A DNA stretch of 64,000 bases, from contig JANSLP010000044.1 of the NCBI GenBank assembly GCA_029298735.1, forward strand, positions 100,085 through 164,084, in the 5' to 3' direction. The stretch is from Ophiostoma sp. CBS 140.51 (taxonomy: Eukaryota; Ascomycota; Sordariomycetes; Ophiostomatales; Ophiostomataceae). The translations under genes and the position numbers were made by a program. The stretch's first letter is position 1, and each line of letters opens with the position of its first letter. A model generated the notes under the pieces. It was not told where the DNA came from. It searched no databases and was given only the letters and a program-made list of their open reading frames with translations. Positions 10,675 through 20,062 of this stretch are shown here, piece after piece.

Positions 10675-12545
10675 ATGGCGGTTTTGCGGGTGGAAAATGG
10701 CGAGGCGGCAGCTTCGCTCTCGCAAAATACCCAAGACCCGGCAGCGTCTGACATGAAAGCAGCTAACAGTAGCACGATTGCTACGAGCAAAGGCGGCGAC
10801 TATGCCGACGACGACGACAGCAAGGACCTGGATGTTGAGAAAAGCAGCCTCAGCAGTCCGAATTCCCCGATGGTGGCAGCGAGCCAGGTGAAGACGCAAG
10901 CAACCATGGCAACCACTGCTGTCGCCGTCGCCGCCGGGCTACCATCGGGCCCGCCTGTCTCGGGTCAGCCATTACCGGGCCCTCCAAACTTTAGGAAGCT
11001 CTTTGTCAAGAAGCTCAGCATGTCTGCAGTTTTTATTTCAATATGCTTCTGGAGTGAGTTCATTTTCAACCCCCAGCCCCTAAAACAAAGAAATTTCAAC
11101 CGTCAATTCTCAGTTTCTAATAAACCGCAGTCAACATCTGCTGGCTTTTGGGCAGTTACTACCGCAATGATGACAACATGCATAGGGCGAAAATGCTGGT
11201 CGTGGACTATGACGGAGCGGCCGTAGGCCAGGCTCTGCTTACAGCTGTTGCCGCCACCTCCTCGGCCGGGCAACTGGCTACCAATCCGGCATACAGGGTC
11301 GTCTCAGCCGACGACTATACGGCTGAAGACGTGCAACGTGCCGTCTTCAAGGGACACTACTGGGGCGCGATCTATGCGACGGCGGGCGCGACGGCCAACT
11401 TTGAGGCAGCAGTTAAGGCCACGAGTAATGTTACGAGCGATGCCTTGAGCACGACAGTGGCTGAATACGACCCTGCCAGTGCGTACATGTTGGTCGGCAA
11501 CAGTGCGCGGTATGCTGCCTTTTACCCGACGGTGGTCCTCAGCAATCTCGAGGCTGTTGCCGCCGACGCAAGGTTATCGTTTTTGCAGACCACTGTCGCC
11601 GACTACCTGCTCAATGCCAGCAACAGTGGAACCGCCACCACCACACAAACACTGACGGCAGCTCAGATGGCCGTCGCGCTCGACCCGGTGGGCTACACGA
11701 TTGTGGACACGAGCTACGGCTCCTTTACGTTTGGTGACCGGACCGTGTTCAACACGCTGCTCATTGTTGTTGTTGTGCTCAACCAGTTTTTTGTAAGTGC
11801 TTTGGACTTGGACGTGGCGGCATTTCTATTCTAACTCCTGTGCGCACAGTTCCTCATGTCTCTCAACGGCCTCGCCATGGCTTTTGGCCGCTACAAAAAC
11901 GTGCGCAAAACCGAGTACTTCCGCTGGCGTCTCGGCCTCTCCGTCGGCTGGACTGTCCTGTGCAGCCTCTTCTTGACGGCCTGGCAGCTCATCTTTATCG
12001 AGTCGTACCCCGTCACGGCCGGCATGTTTTTCGCCCTCTGGACGCTCTACTTTGCGTTTTCCCTCATCGTCTTTGACGTTTTTGACACAGCCATGGCCTA
12101 TGTACCGGCGCCCTATTTTTCCTTCTTCATGTTTACCTGGATGATTACGAATGGTGGGTTCAGAGTCTCCAGAACGTTGAAATTCCTTCCTGTATTTTTT
12201 TAACCTTACGGGTCACATCAACAACGCGCTAAATTTGCTTCTTAACTGTCTCTAGTTACCAGCGCTGGCTGTCCCATTGAACTATCCAGCTCTTTTTACC
12301 GCGTCAGCTGGTTCTTCCCTGCCCATGCCATGTGGCTGGCCGAGCAGCACATTTACTCGCAGGGCGGCGCCTACCCGCTGACCGACTCGCTTCCCATCCT
12401 GGCTGCGTGGCTTGTCGTTGCCAAGCTGTGCACGCTGCTCACCTATGCGCCGCGACGCAAGGCAGCTGCAGAAGCTGCCAGTGGCGGCGGTCATGGTGGT
12501 ACTAGAGGAGGTGCCAGAGGTGGACGAGGAGGACGAGGTGGTTAG
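10675..12545 (+). CDS. SNG1-family membrane protein (DUF3533, nitrosoguanidine-resistance type)
   Basis: Four exons: 10675-11053, 11131-11792, 11850-12153 and 12256-12545, with introns GTGAGT...GCAG, GTAAGT...ACAG and GTGGGT...CTAG. About 110 acidic, disordered residues precede RKLFVKKLSMSAVFISICFW, the first membrane span. A large extracytoplasmic domain follows (SYYRNDDNMHRAKMLVVDYDGAAVGQA, GHYWGAIYATAGAT, YDPASAYMLVGNSARYAAFYP), then several membrane spans (LLIVVVVLNQFF, FRWRLGLSVGWTVLCS, FALWTLYFAFSLIVFD, YFSFFMFTWMI) ending near the C terminus. This is the layout of yeast Sng1 and related proteins, which affect drug tolerance and lipid asymmetry. The tail is Gly/Arg-rich (RGGARGGRGGRGG) because the stop lies inside a 17-bp tandem repeat. 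Sufficient for a family call; substrate unknown. Confidence 0.85.
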
Positions 12546-12581
12546 GAGGGCGAGGTGGTTAGGAGGGCGAGGTGGTTGAGG
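12531..12581 (+). repeat. 17-bp tandem repeat across the stop codon of the SNG1-like gene
   Basis: Three near-identical copies of GGCGAGGTGGTTAGGAG lie head to tail. The first copy supplies the last codons (RGG) and the TAG stop, so a unit-length change would not necessarily alter the protein, but point changes would extend it. Confidence 0.85.
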
Positions 12582-13037
12582 CGAGGGGGTCTGTCTTGCG
12601 AGGTGGTTTGGATACAGTTGCATCAACGCTTAGGTAGGATTGCATCTTTGCGTTTTGGTACGACATATAGACTGTACAATTTGTATAATAATCATAAAAT
12701 GCCATAGCATTGTACGAATCACTGTATCCATTGTTCGACACAGCTTGTACGTCAGTATGCAAACGCAATGCTTGCAACAATCTTGCACCTATCTGCCGAG
12801 GCATTTCCTATAGAAAACTCGAGGGTGCAAACACCGTGTCATTCGTGCCAAACGCTGCTTATAGCCCCAAGCTACCTTGCCATCTCAGAGAACGTCCAAG
12901 GCTCTCATGTTTTGCTTACGCCTAGCACGATGGGTGCGAATAAAAGGCCAGGTTCATTATTTATATTATTTATATTTCTCTTTCTATATCTATGTCTTAG
13001 TAGATAGAATTCATAACCTGGATTTCCCGCATCCTAT

Positions 13038-13898
13038 TCATGCCTCAAATGCCTGCTTCCAGAAATCCCACGCCTCCTCACCCAGGCCCTTGACAATCAT
13101 GTCGTAATCATGCCCTGCGCCTGCAATATCCTTACGGTAGTGGACAATATGGGCTTCCGTCATCAGCTGGCTCAGCACTTCAATGGCGTCGGCCAGCCGC
13201 ACGTCATCGCCGCCCGACAGCAGCCGCACACGGAGGGTCGCCGCCTGTAGCTGCTCCTTATTTTGCTTGAGCAACGTCTTTGGGTGGCACGCGTCATAGT
13301 ACTCTTGCGAGTCGCGAAACGTGTCCCAGACGCGCTCCTTCGGCTCCATGGACAGGCTGGGCAGGATGGCGGCCGCGACGGGCGAGACAGCGCGGAACAG
13401 GTGCGGGAACTTGAAGCCCAGGTGCGCGGCGCCGTAGCCGCCCATAGAGAAACCCTCGATGCCGCGGAGGCCCTCGGCGACGGAAAAGGTGGCATCTATG
13501 TGCGGAATAAAGTCCTTGACCATGACGTCCTCGATCAGGAACTTGTTGTCGATGGAGTTGAGGTACCAGCCGACGGGCAGCGCCTGGGGCAGCACGAGAA
13601 TGGTGGGTGGCATCTTACCCTTGGCCATGCCCTCGACGTAGTGGTCACGGACCATGTGTGCGTGGCGACCCGCGCGCGACATGCCGCCATGCAGCCAGAT
13701 GAGCACGGGGTATTTTTTGTCGGTCGAGTAGCCCTCGGGCAGCTTGTACCAATAGCTGCCCTGCGTACTAGCGCCGCGGGATTTGGTCTCATAGAGCGCG
13801 TACTCGAAGCCGACCGGTGCGGTGGCAGCATTATATGGCTCGATCCATTCGTTGTTCATGGCATCGAGCTCTTCTTGTGTTGGGAGTCCGTGTGCCAT
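13038..13898 (-). CDS. esterase of the alpha/beta-hydrolase fold (esterase D / CE1-like)
   Basis: Single exon of 286 residues; the ATG at 13898 (MAHGLPTQEELDAM) is preferred over the upstream in-frame Met because the extension is hydrophobic and AT-rich, like leader sequence. PVLIWLHGG gives the oxyanion strand-turn. GFSMGG places the nucleophile at Ser151. SGGDDVRL near residue 229 and GAGHDYD near residue 266 fit the acid and histidine positions. There is no signal peptide, so it is probably cytosolic. It resembles fungal putative esterases related to enterochelin esterase and S-formylglutathione hydrolase; the substrate cannot be told. A CGG-N5-CCG site lies about 310 bp upstream. Confidence 0.85.
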   Translation of the reverse strand: MAHGLPTQEELDAMNNEWIEPYNAATAPVGFEYALYETKSRGASTQGSYWYKLPEGYSTDKKYPVLIWLHGGMSRAGRHAHMVRDHYVEGMAKGKMPPTILVLPQALPVGWYLNSIDNKFLIEDVMVKDFIPHIDATFSVAEGLRGIEGFSMGGYGAAHLGFKFPHLFRAVSPVAAAILPSLSMEPKERVWDTFRDSQEYYDACHPKTLLKQNKEQLQAATLRVRLLSGGDDVRLADAIEVLSQLMTEAHIVHYRKDIAGAGHDYDMIVKGLGEEAWDFWKQAFEA

Positions 13899-14205
13899 TT
13901 TGGAGGGGGAGGAAGTCGTAAGGTGAGGGTAAGTGGCGAACAAGAAAAGTTTTGTTTTCTTAAAAAAAATAAGGACGCAACAATATTGCAAAGAAAGATG
14001 TCTTACAACATAGAATCATCCAGGAAAAATATCAATGCTCAAGATGCCAATTTAAATTGAATTTACATTGACTTCTGATAATGCCACTCCATTGGAGTAA
14101 CGAGACCTGAAAGCTCCAAGCTGCGAGATGAAGCACAACCTTCGGGAAAGGGTCCACCTTGGAGGCAAACAAAAAGCGCTTAGCCGCGACCTTCGGACTC
14201 TCACG

Positions 14206-14216
14206 CGGACTTCCCG
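14206..14216. promoter_or_regulatory. CGG-N5-CCG palindrome upstream of the esterase gene
   Basis: CGGACTTCCCG has the same half-sites and 5-bp spacing as the three sites at 10.0-10.1 kb, and CGCGG/CCGCG flanks widen the symmetry. It lies in the promoter side of the minus-strand esterase. Confidence 0.45.
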
Positions 14217-14396
14217 CGCAGTGTATGTGCGGGGAAATACGGAGTACCTTTGTGGCACTTTCTGCATGAGGGGAAAGGCATGCTACTTGCTCAAATGGAT
14301 GATCCGTCAATGTCGCAGCGACGGAGCAGGGGCGGAGGAAGCGAGCTGTATTGTAAAGCGTGCAAAGCGGACTAGATATCCTTTTGCCCTTGCTTC

Positions 14397-14600
14397 ATGC
14401 CATGTCGAGAAAGTTTGCAGGGGCGATGCTCGTCGGCTGTTCCGTCTACCTCGGCGGCGACACGGGCTACCACAATGTCGACAAGGACCAGGAGGACATT
14501 ATGCCAGGCGTACCCGAGTCGACATCCTGTTGCTTTGCCGCCGACGGACATCAGTTCACAAGTCTCCCTCCATGCAAAGACGCTGGTTGTGGAGTGTGAC
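14397..14600 (+). pseudogene. fragment resembling a NAPE-PLD-like metallo-beta-lactamase hydrolase
   Basis: The frame reads MSRKFAGAMLVGCSVYLGGD followed by TGYHNVDKDQEDIMPG. VYFGGDTGY is the metal-ligand strand of N-acyl-phosphatidylethanolamine phospholipase D type proteins, in which an ED-containing insert ending in a Pro-Ala-Phe region follows. After about 55 codons the similarity is lost, and a weak continuation appears only in another frame. The N-terminal HxHxDH part is absent. It is read as a truncated, frameshifted relic; the family assignment is moderate. Confidence 0.4.
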
Positions 14601-14649
14601 GAGAAAGCGTGTTTGTTCGGGGTCCAGTGCGTTTTGCTTTTCTTTTCCA

Positions 14650-14874
14650 AGTTAACCACCACTGGTAAACCGCATCAATGCGGCCAGACAGGTCCTCGCG
14701 CAGGTTTATCATCATGTCGAGATCATCAAACAGGTCCTCGACCTCAGCAAGGGCTTCACGCAGACCGGAATCGCCCGACAGCCCACAGGCTTGCAGTATG
14801 TTGTACGCCCATATCCGGCAGTTGTCTGCACGTGCGAACGGCTTGATGGAGCTATCGAATATTGCATGTCTGCT
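14650..14874 (-). pseudogene. unrecognised protein-coding relic
   Basis: Between stops the minus strand encodes a helical, codon-biased stretch containing ARADNCRIWAYNILQACG and EALAEVEDLFDDLDMMINL. It has no start codon or plausible exon partners. I do not recognise the family. The amino-acid composition is more protein-like than that of the opposite strand. Confidence 0.3.
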
Positions 14875-15174
14875 TCACCAGCCTGTCAAGTGTTCAGTGG
14901 ACAGATTCAATGGCATCATTGGCCTCCCTTCGGATCATGAGAGGCGCAGCTCTGAAAACAAGAGCTGCAGGTGCGGTGTCGGGGAAATCACGCGTTGAGG
15001 CAATGGACCTGTCAAGTGTCAAAACGTCGCGACGTTGATCGTCTTCCTAACCGCTTCCCTACTAACGTCATAGGAACTCTTTTTCTTTTCAGCAAGTCCC
15101 GTCACCGCACAACGAACTACTTATATGGCATCAATCTTTTTAACTGAGCCTTGATATACAGCACCAGCAAGTTG

Positions 15175-15414
15175 CTAACGTTCTGTGCGAGCGCCAGTTG
15201 CTCTACGCCCGCCACTTGGTACGAAAGCCGCCCTCGGCATCAGCCCAGACGTCCCGAGTGTAGTCCGCGTGCGCGTTTCAAATAGGACGCGTGTCTGCGT
15301 GCACATGCTCTGGTAGCCCGTCGCAAGTACGACGACGTGGGCCTCAACAACAGGCCAGGACAATGGGACCAACCCCTCAACGGGTATGGAGAATAAATAA
15401 TGCGACTGACGCAA
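15175..15414 (-). pseudogene. C-terminal fragment of a flavin-containing monooxygenase
   Basis: The segment EAHVVVLATGYQSMCTQTRV matches the ATGY motif near the end of YUCCA-type/indole-pyruvate flavin monooxygenases. About 12 codons later the expected continuation (DYTRDVWADAEGGFRTKWRA) is found only in the next frame, so at least one indel has occurred. The FAD- and NADPH-binding domains are not present in the window, so this is a dead fragment. Confidence 0.6.
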
Positions 15415-15448
15415 GGCGGCAGTGTAAGTGTGGCTGCTTACTGTTACA

Positions 15449-15707
15449 GTCCATTCCCTTTTGTCCCGGTCTCGAACTCGACGGCACCGGTCTCCGCGAT
15501 GTCACGCCGGGTGACGTCGCCAAGATCCGTGTCTGGGCGGACTATGTTGTCGAGAATGGCAAGATGAAGGCCATTGTCTGCAAACTGCTCAAAACCTATT
15601 TCCTGGGCAAGGGCGATCTCGCTGAGCAGATTGCGGAAAGCCGGAGCCGGGCGGATGCAGAGCTGCGCACAATTCCCATCGGCTGGTCGCCCGAAGGGAG
15701 GATATAG
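15449..15707 (+). other. unrecognised C-terminal-like ORF fragment
   Basis: After TTACTGTTACAG, a possible splice acceptor, the frame reads about 83 codons (LELDGTGLRDVTPGDVAKI ... AEQIAESRSRADAELRTIP) to TAG/TAA near 15707. The composition is protein-like and GC-rich, but no upstream exon is found and I do not recognise the family. It is probably another relic in this decayed stretch. Confidence 0.35.
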
Positions 15708-15971
15708 GTAATCTTTATTTTTTTATAAAAAATAGGTGTGGCCCTGTAGGGCAATCAACAGGACAAACCGCGGCCTTTATATACACTCTGTTTTAGCTAA
15801 CAAGACTGTTGATTTTTATACAGGATTCCCTATTATTACAAAGAGCGAGAACGAGTTCAATTGTATAAACTCGAGAATTGCGTTGGTTTCTACTATGGAA
15901 GCAACGAGTTTACATACCAGCACGTTGCTTTGTAAATAGCTTTAAAGTGAATATAACCAGTCCCATTGCAT

Positions 15972-17432
15972 TCAGCTAAATTGAGGTATTGAGTATCTGA
16001 AGACATTGTCCGGATCATACTGGTTTTTGATTTTTACGAACCTCTCCCACGACGGCCCATATATCGAGGCGTAGTTGGCATCGCTGGGCGGCGTCAGGGA
16101 GATGTAGGTAAAGGAACAGACATTGTCCGCCCGTGTCTGCCGGACCGCATTCCGGAAGGCTGTCGCCCAAGCCCAAGACGCCTGCGTCTGTTTCGCCGTG
16201 CTGGACGTGGCTATGAACTCAAACACATAGTGTGGCGTGCGCGCCCCAAACACGCTGTCAGCACGCGGTGCAGCCGACGTGCCGCGCAGCTGGTGCGCTG
16301 AGAACAGCGTTGCCGAGTCAGTCGGCATTTTAGCAATGTGCTCCGCGACGACAGCGACGACCTCGTCTGTGAAGCTGCGTACACTCACAGTGCAGTTGCC
16401 ACCGTAGGCAGCCTTCGGCACAAATTTGCCCGAGTCGTCCAGCCAGGCCTGGATGGTCGTGGGCACGACGCTGTTGTGGATGACGGTGCCCAGGCTCTTG
16501 ATCTTGTCAAGCCAGACGTAGCCCAGATCCAGGTCGTATGAGCTCCAGACAAAGACAACCGTGAACACCTTTCCAGACGGCGTGTTGACAAAGCTCTGCT
16601 GGATACCCAGGGCGTCGGGGAGGTCCGGAACGGCCAATTGTTGGTAGCCTTCCGTGAATTTGCTCAGTGTGGCACCGAGATCATCAGCTTTGAAGACGAT
16701 GACACCACCAAGTATCTTTTATCGGAAATAAAATAGACGTTAATATATACACAGTTTTAAGAAGTTAAGAGGGAAGGACGGAAAAGAAAATAGGGAAACG
16801 TATATACTTGCCTTGCTAAGTGGGTAGACCTTGATAGTCACATCAATAATGACTCCGATGCTACCTCCGCCGCCACGAATGGTCGCCAGCATGAGCTCGT
16901 CTGCCTCGACTATCTCGCCCTTGCTATTAACGAGCGTGGCGCCAAGGATCTGGTCCAAACCAAGGCCGTAGTTCGCCACAAAGGGTCCGTAGCCTCCGTG
17001 TGTTGCCCACCCAACCCAGCCGACCGTCGGCGCCGATCCCACGGCCGTAGCCAGCTTGTGCCGGCCAAGTTCTCCGGCAAGATCGGTGGCGAGGATGCCG
17101 CCGCCAATGGTGGCCGTCTTTTTGTCGGCAGAAATGTGGACAGACTGTATGTCGCGCATGTCAATGGCAATGGCGCCCGTCGCAAAGCAGCGGCCGAACA
17201 GATCGTGGCCGCCGCCGCGCACCGTCAGAGGTATCCGCTCGGCCACCGCATACGAGACTAACAGCGCCACATCTTCGGCATTTTGGGGCCGGATGATAGC
17301 GAGCGGTCTGGCCTCGGTGCCGAGGATATACTCTTCGCGTAGTTCAGCGTAGCCTGAAGACGACGGAGACGCATACTGAATGTGAGGGTGCTGGTGGAGG
17401 AGGGCCTCCAATTTGTCGAGAGGGTTACTCAT
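15972..17432 (-). CDS. BBE-like FAD-linked oxidoreductase (FAD_binding_4 + BBE)
   Basis: Two exons, 16812-17432 and 15972-16716, give about 454 residues; the start is MSNPLDKLEALL at 17432. RGGGHD puts the histidine for covalent 8-alpha FAD attachment at residue 76. The second attachment cysteine of bicovalent family members is replaced: the loop reads GSAPTVGW, so FAD should be attached once. THGGYGP and GGGGSIGVI follow, then the substrate domain and a C-terminal BBE motif (QYDPDNVFRYS). The intron (16717-16811) starts with GCAAGT, a GC-AG intron; only this site keeps the frame (SK|ILGGVIVF). In-frame upstream residues could form a hydrophobic leader from 17546, but they are AT-rich and less likely. 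Such enzymes oxidise sugars, alcohols or secondary metabolites; the substrate is unknown. Confidence 0.9.
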
Positions 17433-18294
17433 AACAGCTGGGGTGACAATCAAAAAAGGCCTTACAATCAGAAACGCAACCAAGATCCGTGCGTAAAGGG
17501 AGTTGCTCTGGCCGATTGTCGCTGTTCCCAAGCTTTTGTAGAACATTGGCCTGAGTTGGGGCTGGTTCTTGTAAAATTCAATTGCTCAAATCCCCTTTTT
17601 CTGCCTTCTACCTAGCCCATATCGCCATGTCCGCCCTGGCTTCCCCATCCCCACCCCCAAGACGACTCTTGCTCTGTAAACAGCCCAACGGGGTGGTTGC
17701 GGGCTCGGGGCCACATTGGGGTGGACGCCCGGACCCCGCACGACTCGCCCAGAGCTGCTACCTTGTCTGCCTTCAACTTTGCGCTGTCACCCTGAAAAAC
17801 AAAGATATCATCACAAATTACTCCGCTTGAAAACGATGGATTAGAGTCAAAACAACAACCTCCTGAGGGCTTTGAACTGTGAAAAACGGCTTGACTCCTT
17901 CCCGGTAAAGCACCGTCAATAAAACGTGAACGTTTCTTGATGCTAGAACTTGAAATGCATCCATGCGCTCCAACTCGTAAACAGAACCTGTTATTATCAT
18001 TCGCCTTTCTCGCCCACTCCTGGCTATTGGCAACTAGTTAGACAGAAATGGATTTCAGGGTATATGTGGAATTATCCGTAGACAAGTAGGATCCAAACAA
18101 CCAGCAAATGTGTGTGAAATTGTATGCAATTGAGCCCTACCGTGATCCTGTACGTCCTCCTCTTGGTGGAGGCTATACAAGTGATCTGGTGGTAAAGTGG
18201 CTTGGGAGTTTTGATGTGTTGATTTTTGTCATTTTTGGTAAAAAAATCATATTATTCAATACTTCGTACATGCTTGTCTACCTGCTACACACCC
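17433..18294. other. intergenic region, nothing convincing
   Basis: About 860 bp between two minus-strand genes. A minus-strand ORF at 17818-18033 (71 codons) has no recognisable motif and AT-rich codons, so I do not call it. The right half is AT-rich 3' flank of the hydrolase. Confidence 0.5.
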
Positions 18295-19224
18295 TCACAG
18301 CTGTGCCCATGCTCCGCGAGTCCACTTTTGCACAAAGGCCAACAACTCGCGGTGCAGCAGGTCCTTGTGCGTATGAGACAAAAAGTGCACACCACCTTTG
18401 CAAGGAACAAGACGTGCCTCGACGGAGTGAGTGAACAGCGGCAGATCCGACTCGGCCTGCTTGAGCGAGAAGACAACATCGGATGTGCCCTGCAGCCACA
18501 GCACGGGGCAACGAACATAGGGAAGACGCTCCCGGATGCTATCCCGCGTCGCCAGAGCCACAGCGGCCATAATGATCCGCCGCTTGCCAGCCTCGCCGTG
18601 GTAGTTGCGGGCAATCGTCTTGGCCCAAAAGTCGCGGATCTGGGGAGTGACGGTGACTCCGAAACCAATCTCCATTAAGAAATCGTAGTAGCCGTCACCG
18701 GGGACAAAGTCGGCATCGGCGGCCGGGTCGGTGGGCGCGCCGGCTTGGGAGACAAAACCCGATGTGGCACCGGGACCGTCCCAGCAACCAAGGGCACGAC
18801 TCTCGGCGGACTCGCCGTCCATGGACGAACCGACGGGGATCACGCCTTTGACGCGAGTGGGTGCCAGGAGTGCGAGACGGACAGCGATCCAGCCACCCTG
18901 GGAGGTGCCGAGCGCAAAGAACTTGTCGACTCCCAGAGCATCGAGCAGCTGCAGGGCCATGTGGGCAGAGTCCCAATAAGTAAAAGTGGTGCCGGTACCT
19001 GAACGAGGCATGGTCCGGCCGTGACCGAGAGGCTCGACGGCTACGAGGTTGGCGGCAGCGCAGAGAGCGGGATTCTGAAACTCGGGCTCGTAGTAGTCGG
19101 TGGTGGCCGTGAACGGGTTGAAGAGGACAATGGTGGGCTTGGTGCGATCGATGACCGACTGTGACAGGCGGTAGCCGATGTCGATGCCGCCGAGGTGCGG
19201 GACGTAGAGAGTTTGGGTGGACAT
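18295..19224 (-). CDS. alpha/beta-hydrolase of the catabolic block
   Basis: Intronless, 309 residues, ATG at 19224. GTSQGG places the nucleophile at Ser108, LQGTSDVVF the acid at Asp249 and GGVHFLSHTH the histidine at His280. The NPFTATTDYYEPEF segment forms the oxyanion region, with the strand order expected for the family. No signal peptide. It resembles enol-lactonases and C-C or amide hydrolases of aromatic breakdown more than lipases. It is divergent from the flavin monooxygenase at 20063 across an 838-bp promoter region containing CTCCCCGA. I infer that it hydrolyses the product of that monooxygenase, for instance a ring-opened acid or amide; this is not shown by sequence alone. Confidence 0.88.
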   Translation of the reverse strand: MSTQTLYVPHLGGIDIGYRLSQSVIDRTKPTIVLFNPFTATTDYYEPEFQNPALCAAANLVAVEPLGHGRTMPRSGTGTTFTYWDSAHMALQLLDALGVDKFFALGTSQGGWIAVRLALLAPTRVKGVIPVGSSMDGESAESRALGCWDGPGATSGFVSQAGAPTDPAADADFVPGDGYYDFLMEIGFGVTVTPQIRDFWAKTIARNYHGEAGKRRIIMAAVALATRDSIRERLPYVRCPVLWLQGTSDVVFSLKQAESDLPLFTHSVEARLVPCKGGVHFLSHTHKDLLHRELLAFVQKWTRGAWAQL

Positions 19225-19658
19225 TGTGGAGTTTGTTGGTCGAGAAAATGTGAGAAGTGTAATGGTAAGAAACAGGTGGACGGTGAAGATGGAGTGAAAG
19301 TAAACAAAGATGAGAGAGAAAAGACGAGAGAATACGAAGACGTCACAGAACGAAGATAGCTAGATAAGAAAAGAAATACAGAGAAATGAATAGACAAGAT
19401 ATAGAAAAGGAACGATTGTTGGGCTTGTGGGGAATGATGAACGTGGAGGGCGGAGGGCGGAGGATGGACAAGAAAAGAGAGAAAATAGGTATGCAGCAAT
19501 TTGTCAGTAAGGAGACGTTCAAGACCCTTGCCGACCCCAACCACACAGACTCTCCACTCTCGCCTATTCATTTGTGGCTTTGTCCGAGATCATCGATTTA
19601 GACAACCATTGACAATATTCTGGCCATTTTCGTGTCTTTTGCTCGCAGTGCTAGCTGT

Positions 19659-19704
19659 CGGGTCGACGTCCGGTGAGCACGCGAGGGCGACCCGATCTCC
19701 CCGA
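19659..19704. promoter_or_regulatory. candidate regulator-binding cluster in the hydrolase/monooxygenase divergent promoter
   Basis: CGGGTCGACGTCCG at 19659-19672 is a CGG-N8-CCG inverted repeat, and 25 bp on lies CTCCCCGA (19697-19704) followed by ACGG. The octamer recurs in the permease and dehydrogenase promoters. The site is about 360 bp from the monooxygenase ATG and 435 bp from the hydrolase ATG. Confidence 0.4.
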
Positions 19705-20062
19705 ACGGCGCCACCCATGCGACTTACACGCTGACCGCGTCTCCACTTCACGGAAAAGGGCAACGGCAGACAGGAAAATGAGGAGGTCAGGGCATGCGTG
19801 ATGACGAGGGTCAGAATGGGGTAGCTCTTTTGGGTTTTTCCCTTCTGCTTTTTAATGTAAATTATTTTGTCGTCAGACGCTCCTTACATCTCTATCTCTC
19901 GCCACGTCTATCCAGTTTTACTCCTATTTCTGATTATACATAAGGCTGTGACTACGAGGCAACATCCTCGTTATTTCTTCCTCACCTCATTCTTCATTTT
20001 CTCTTCAACACTCTCCGACTTTATACCCATCCTTCCCTTTCTACATCAACACACTTCTCACA

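Noticed and set aside
17818..18033. 71-codon minus-strand ORF
   Set aside because: Starts with ATG and looks mildly protein-like, but no family, no conserved context and AT-rich codons.
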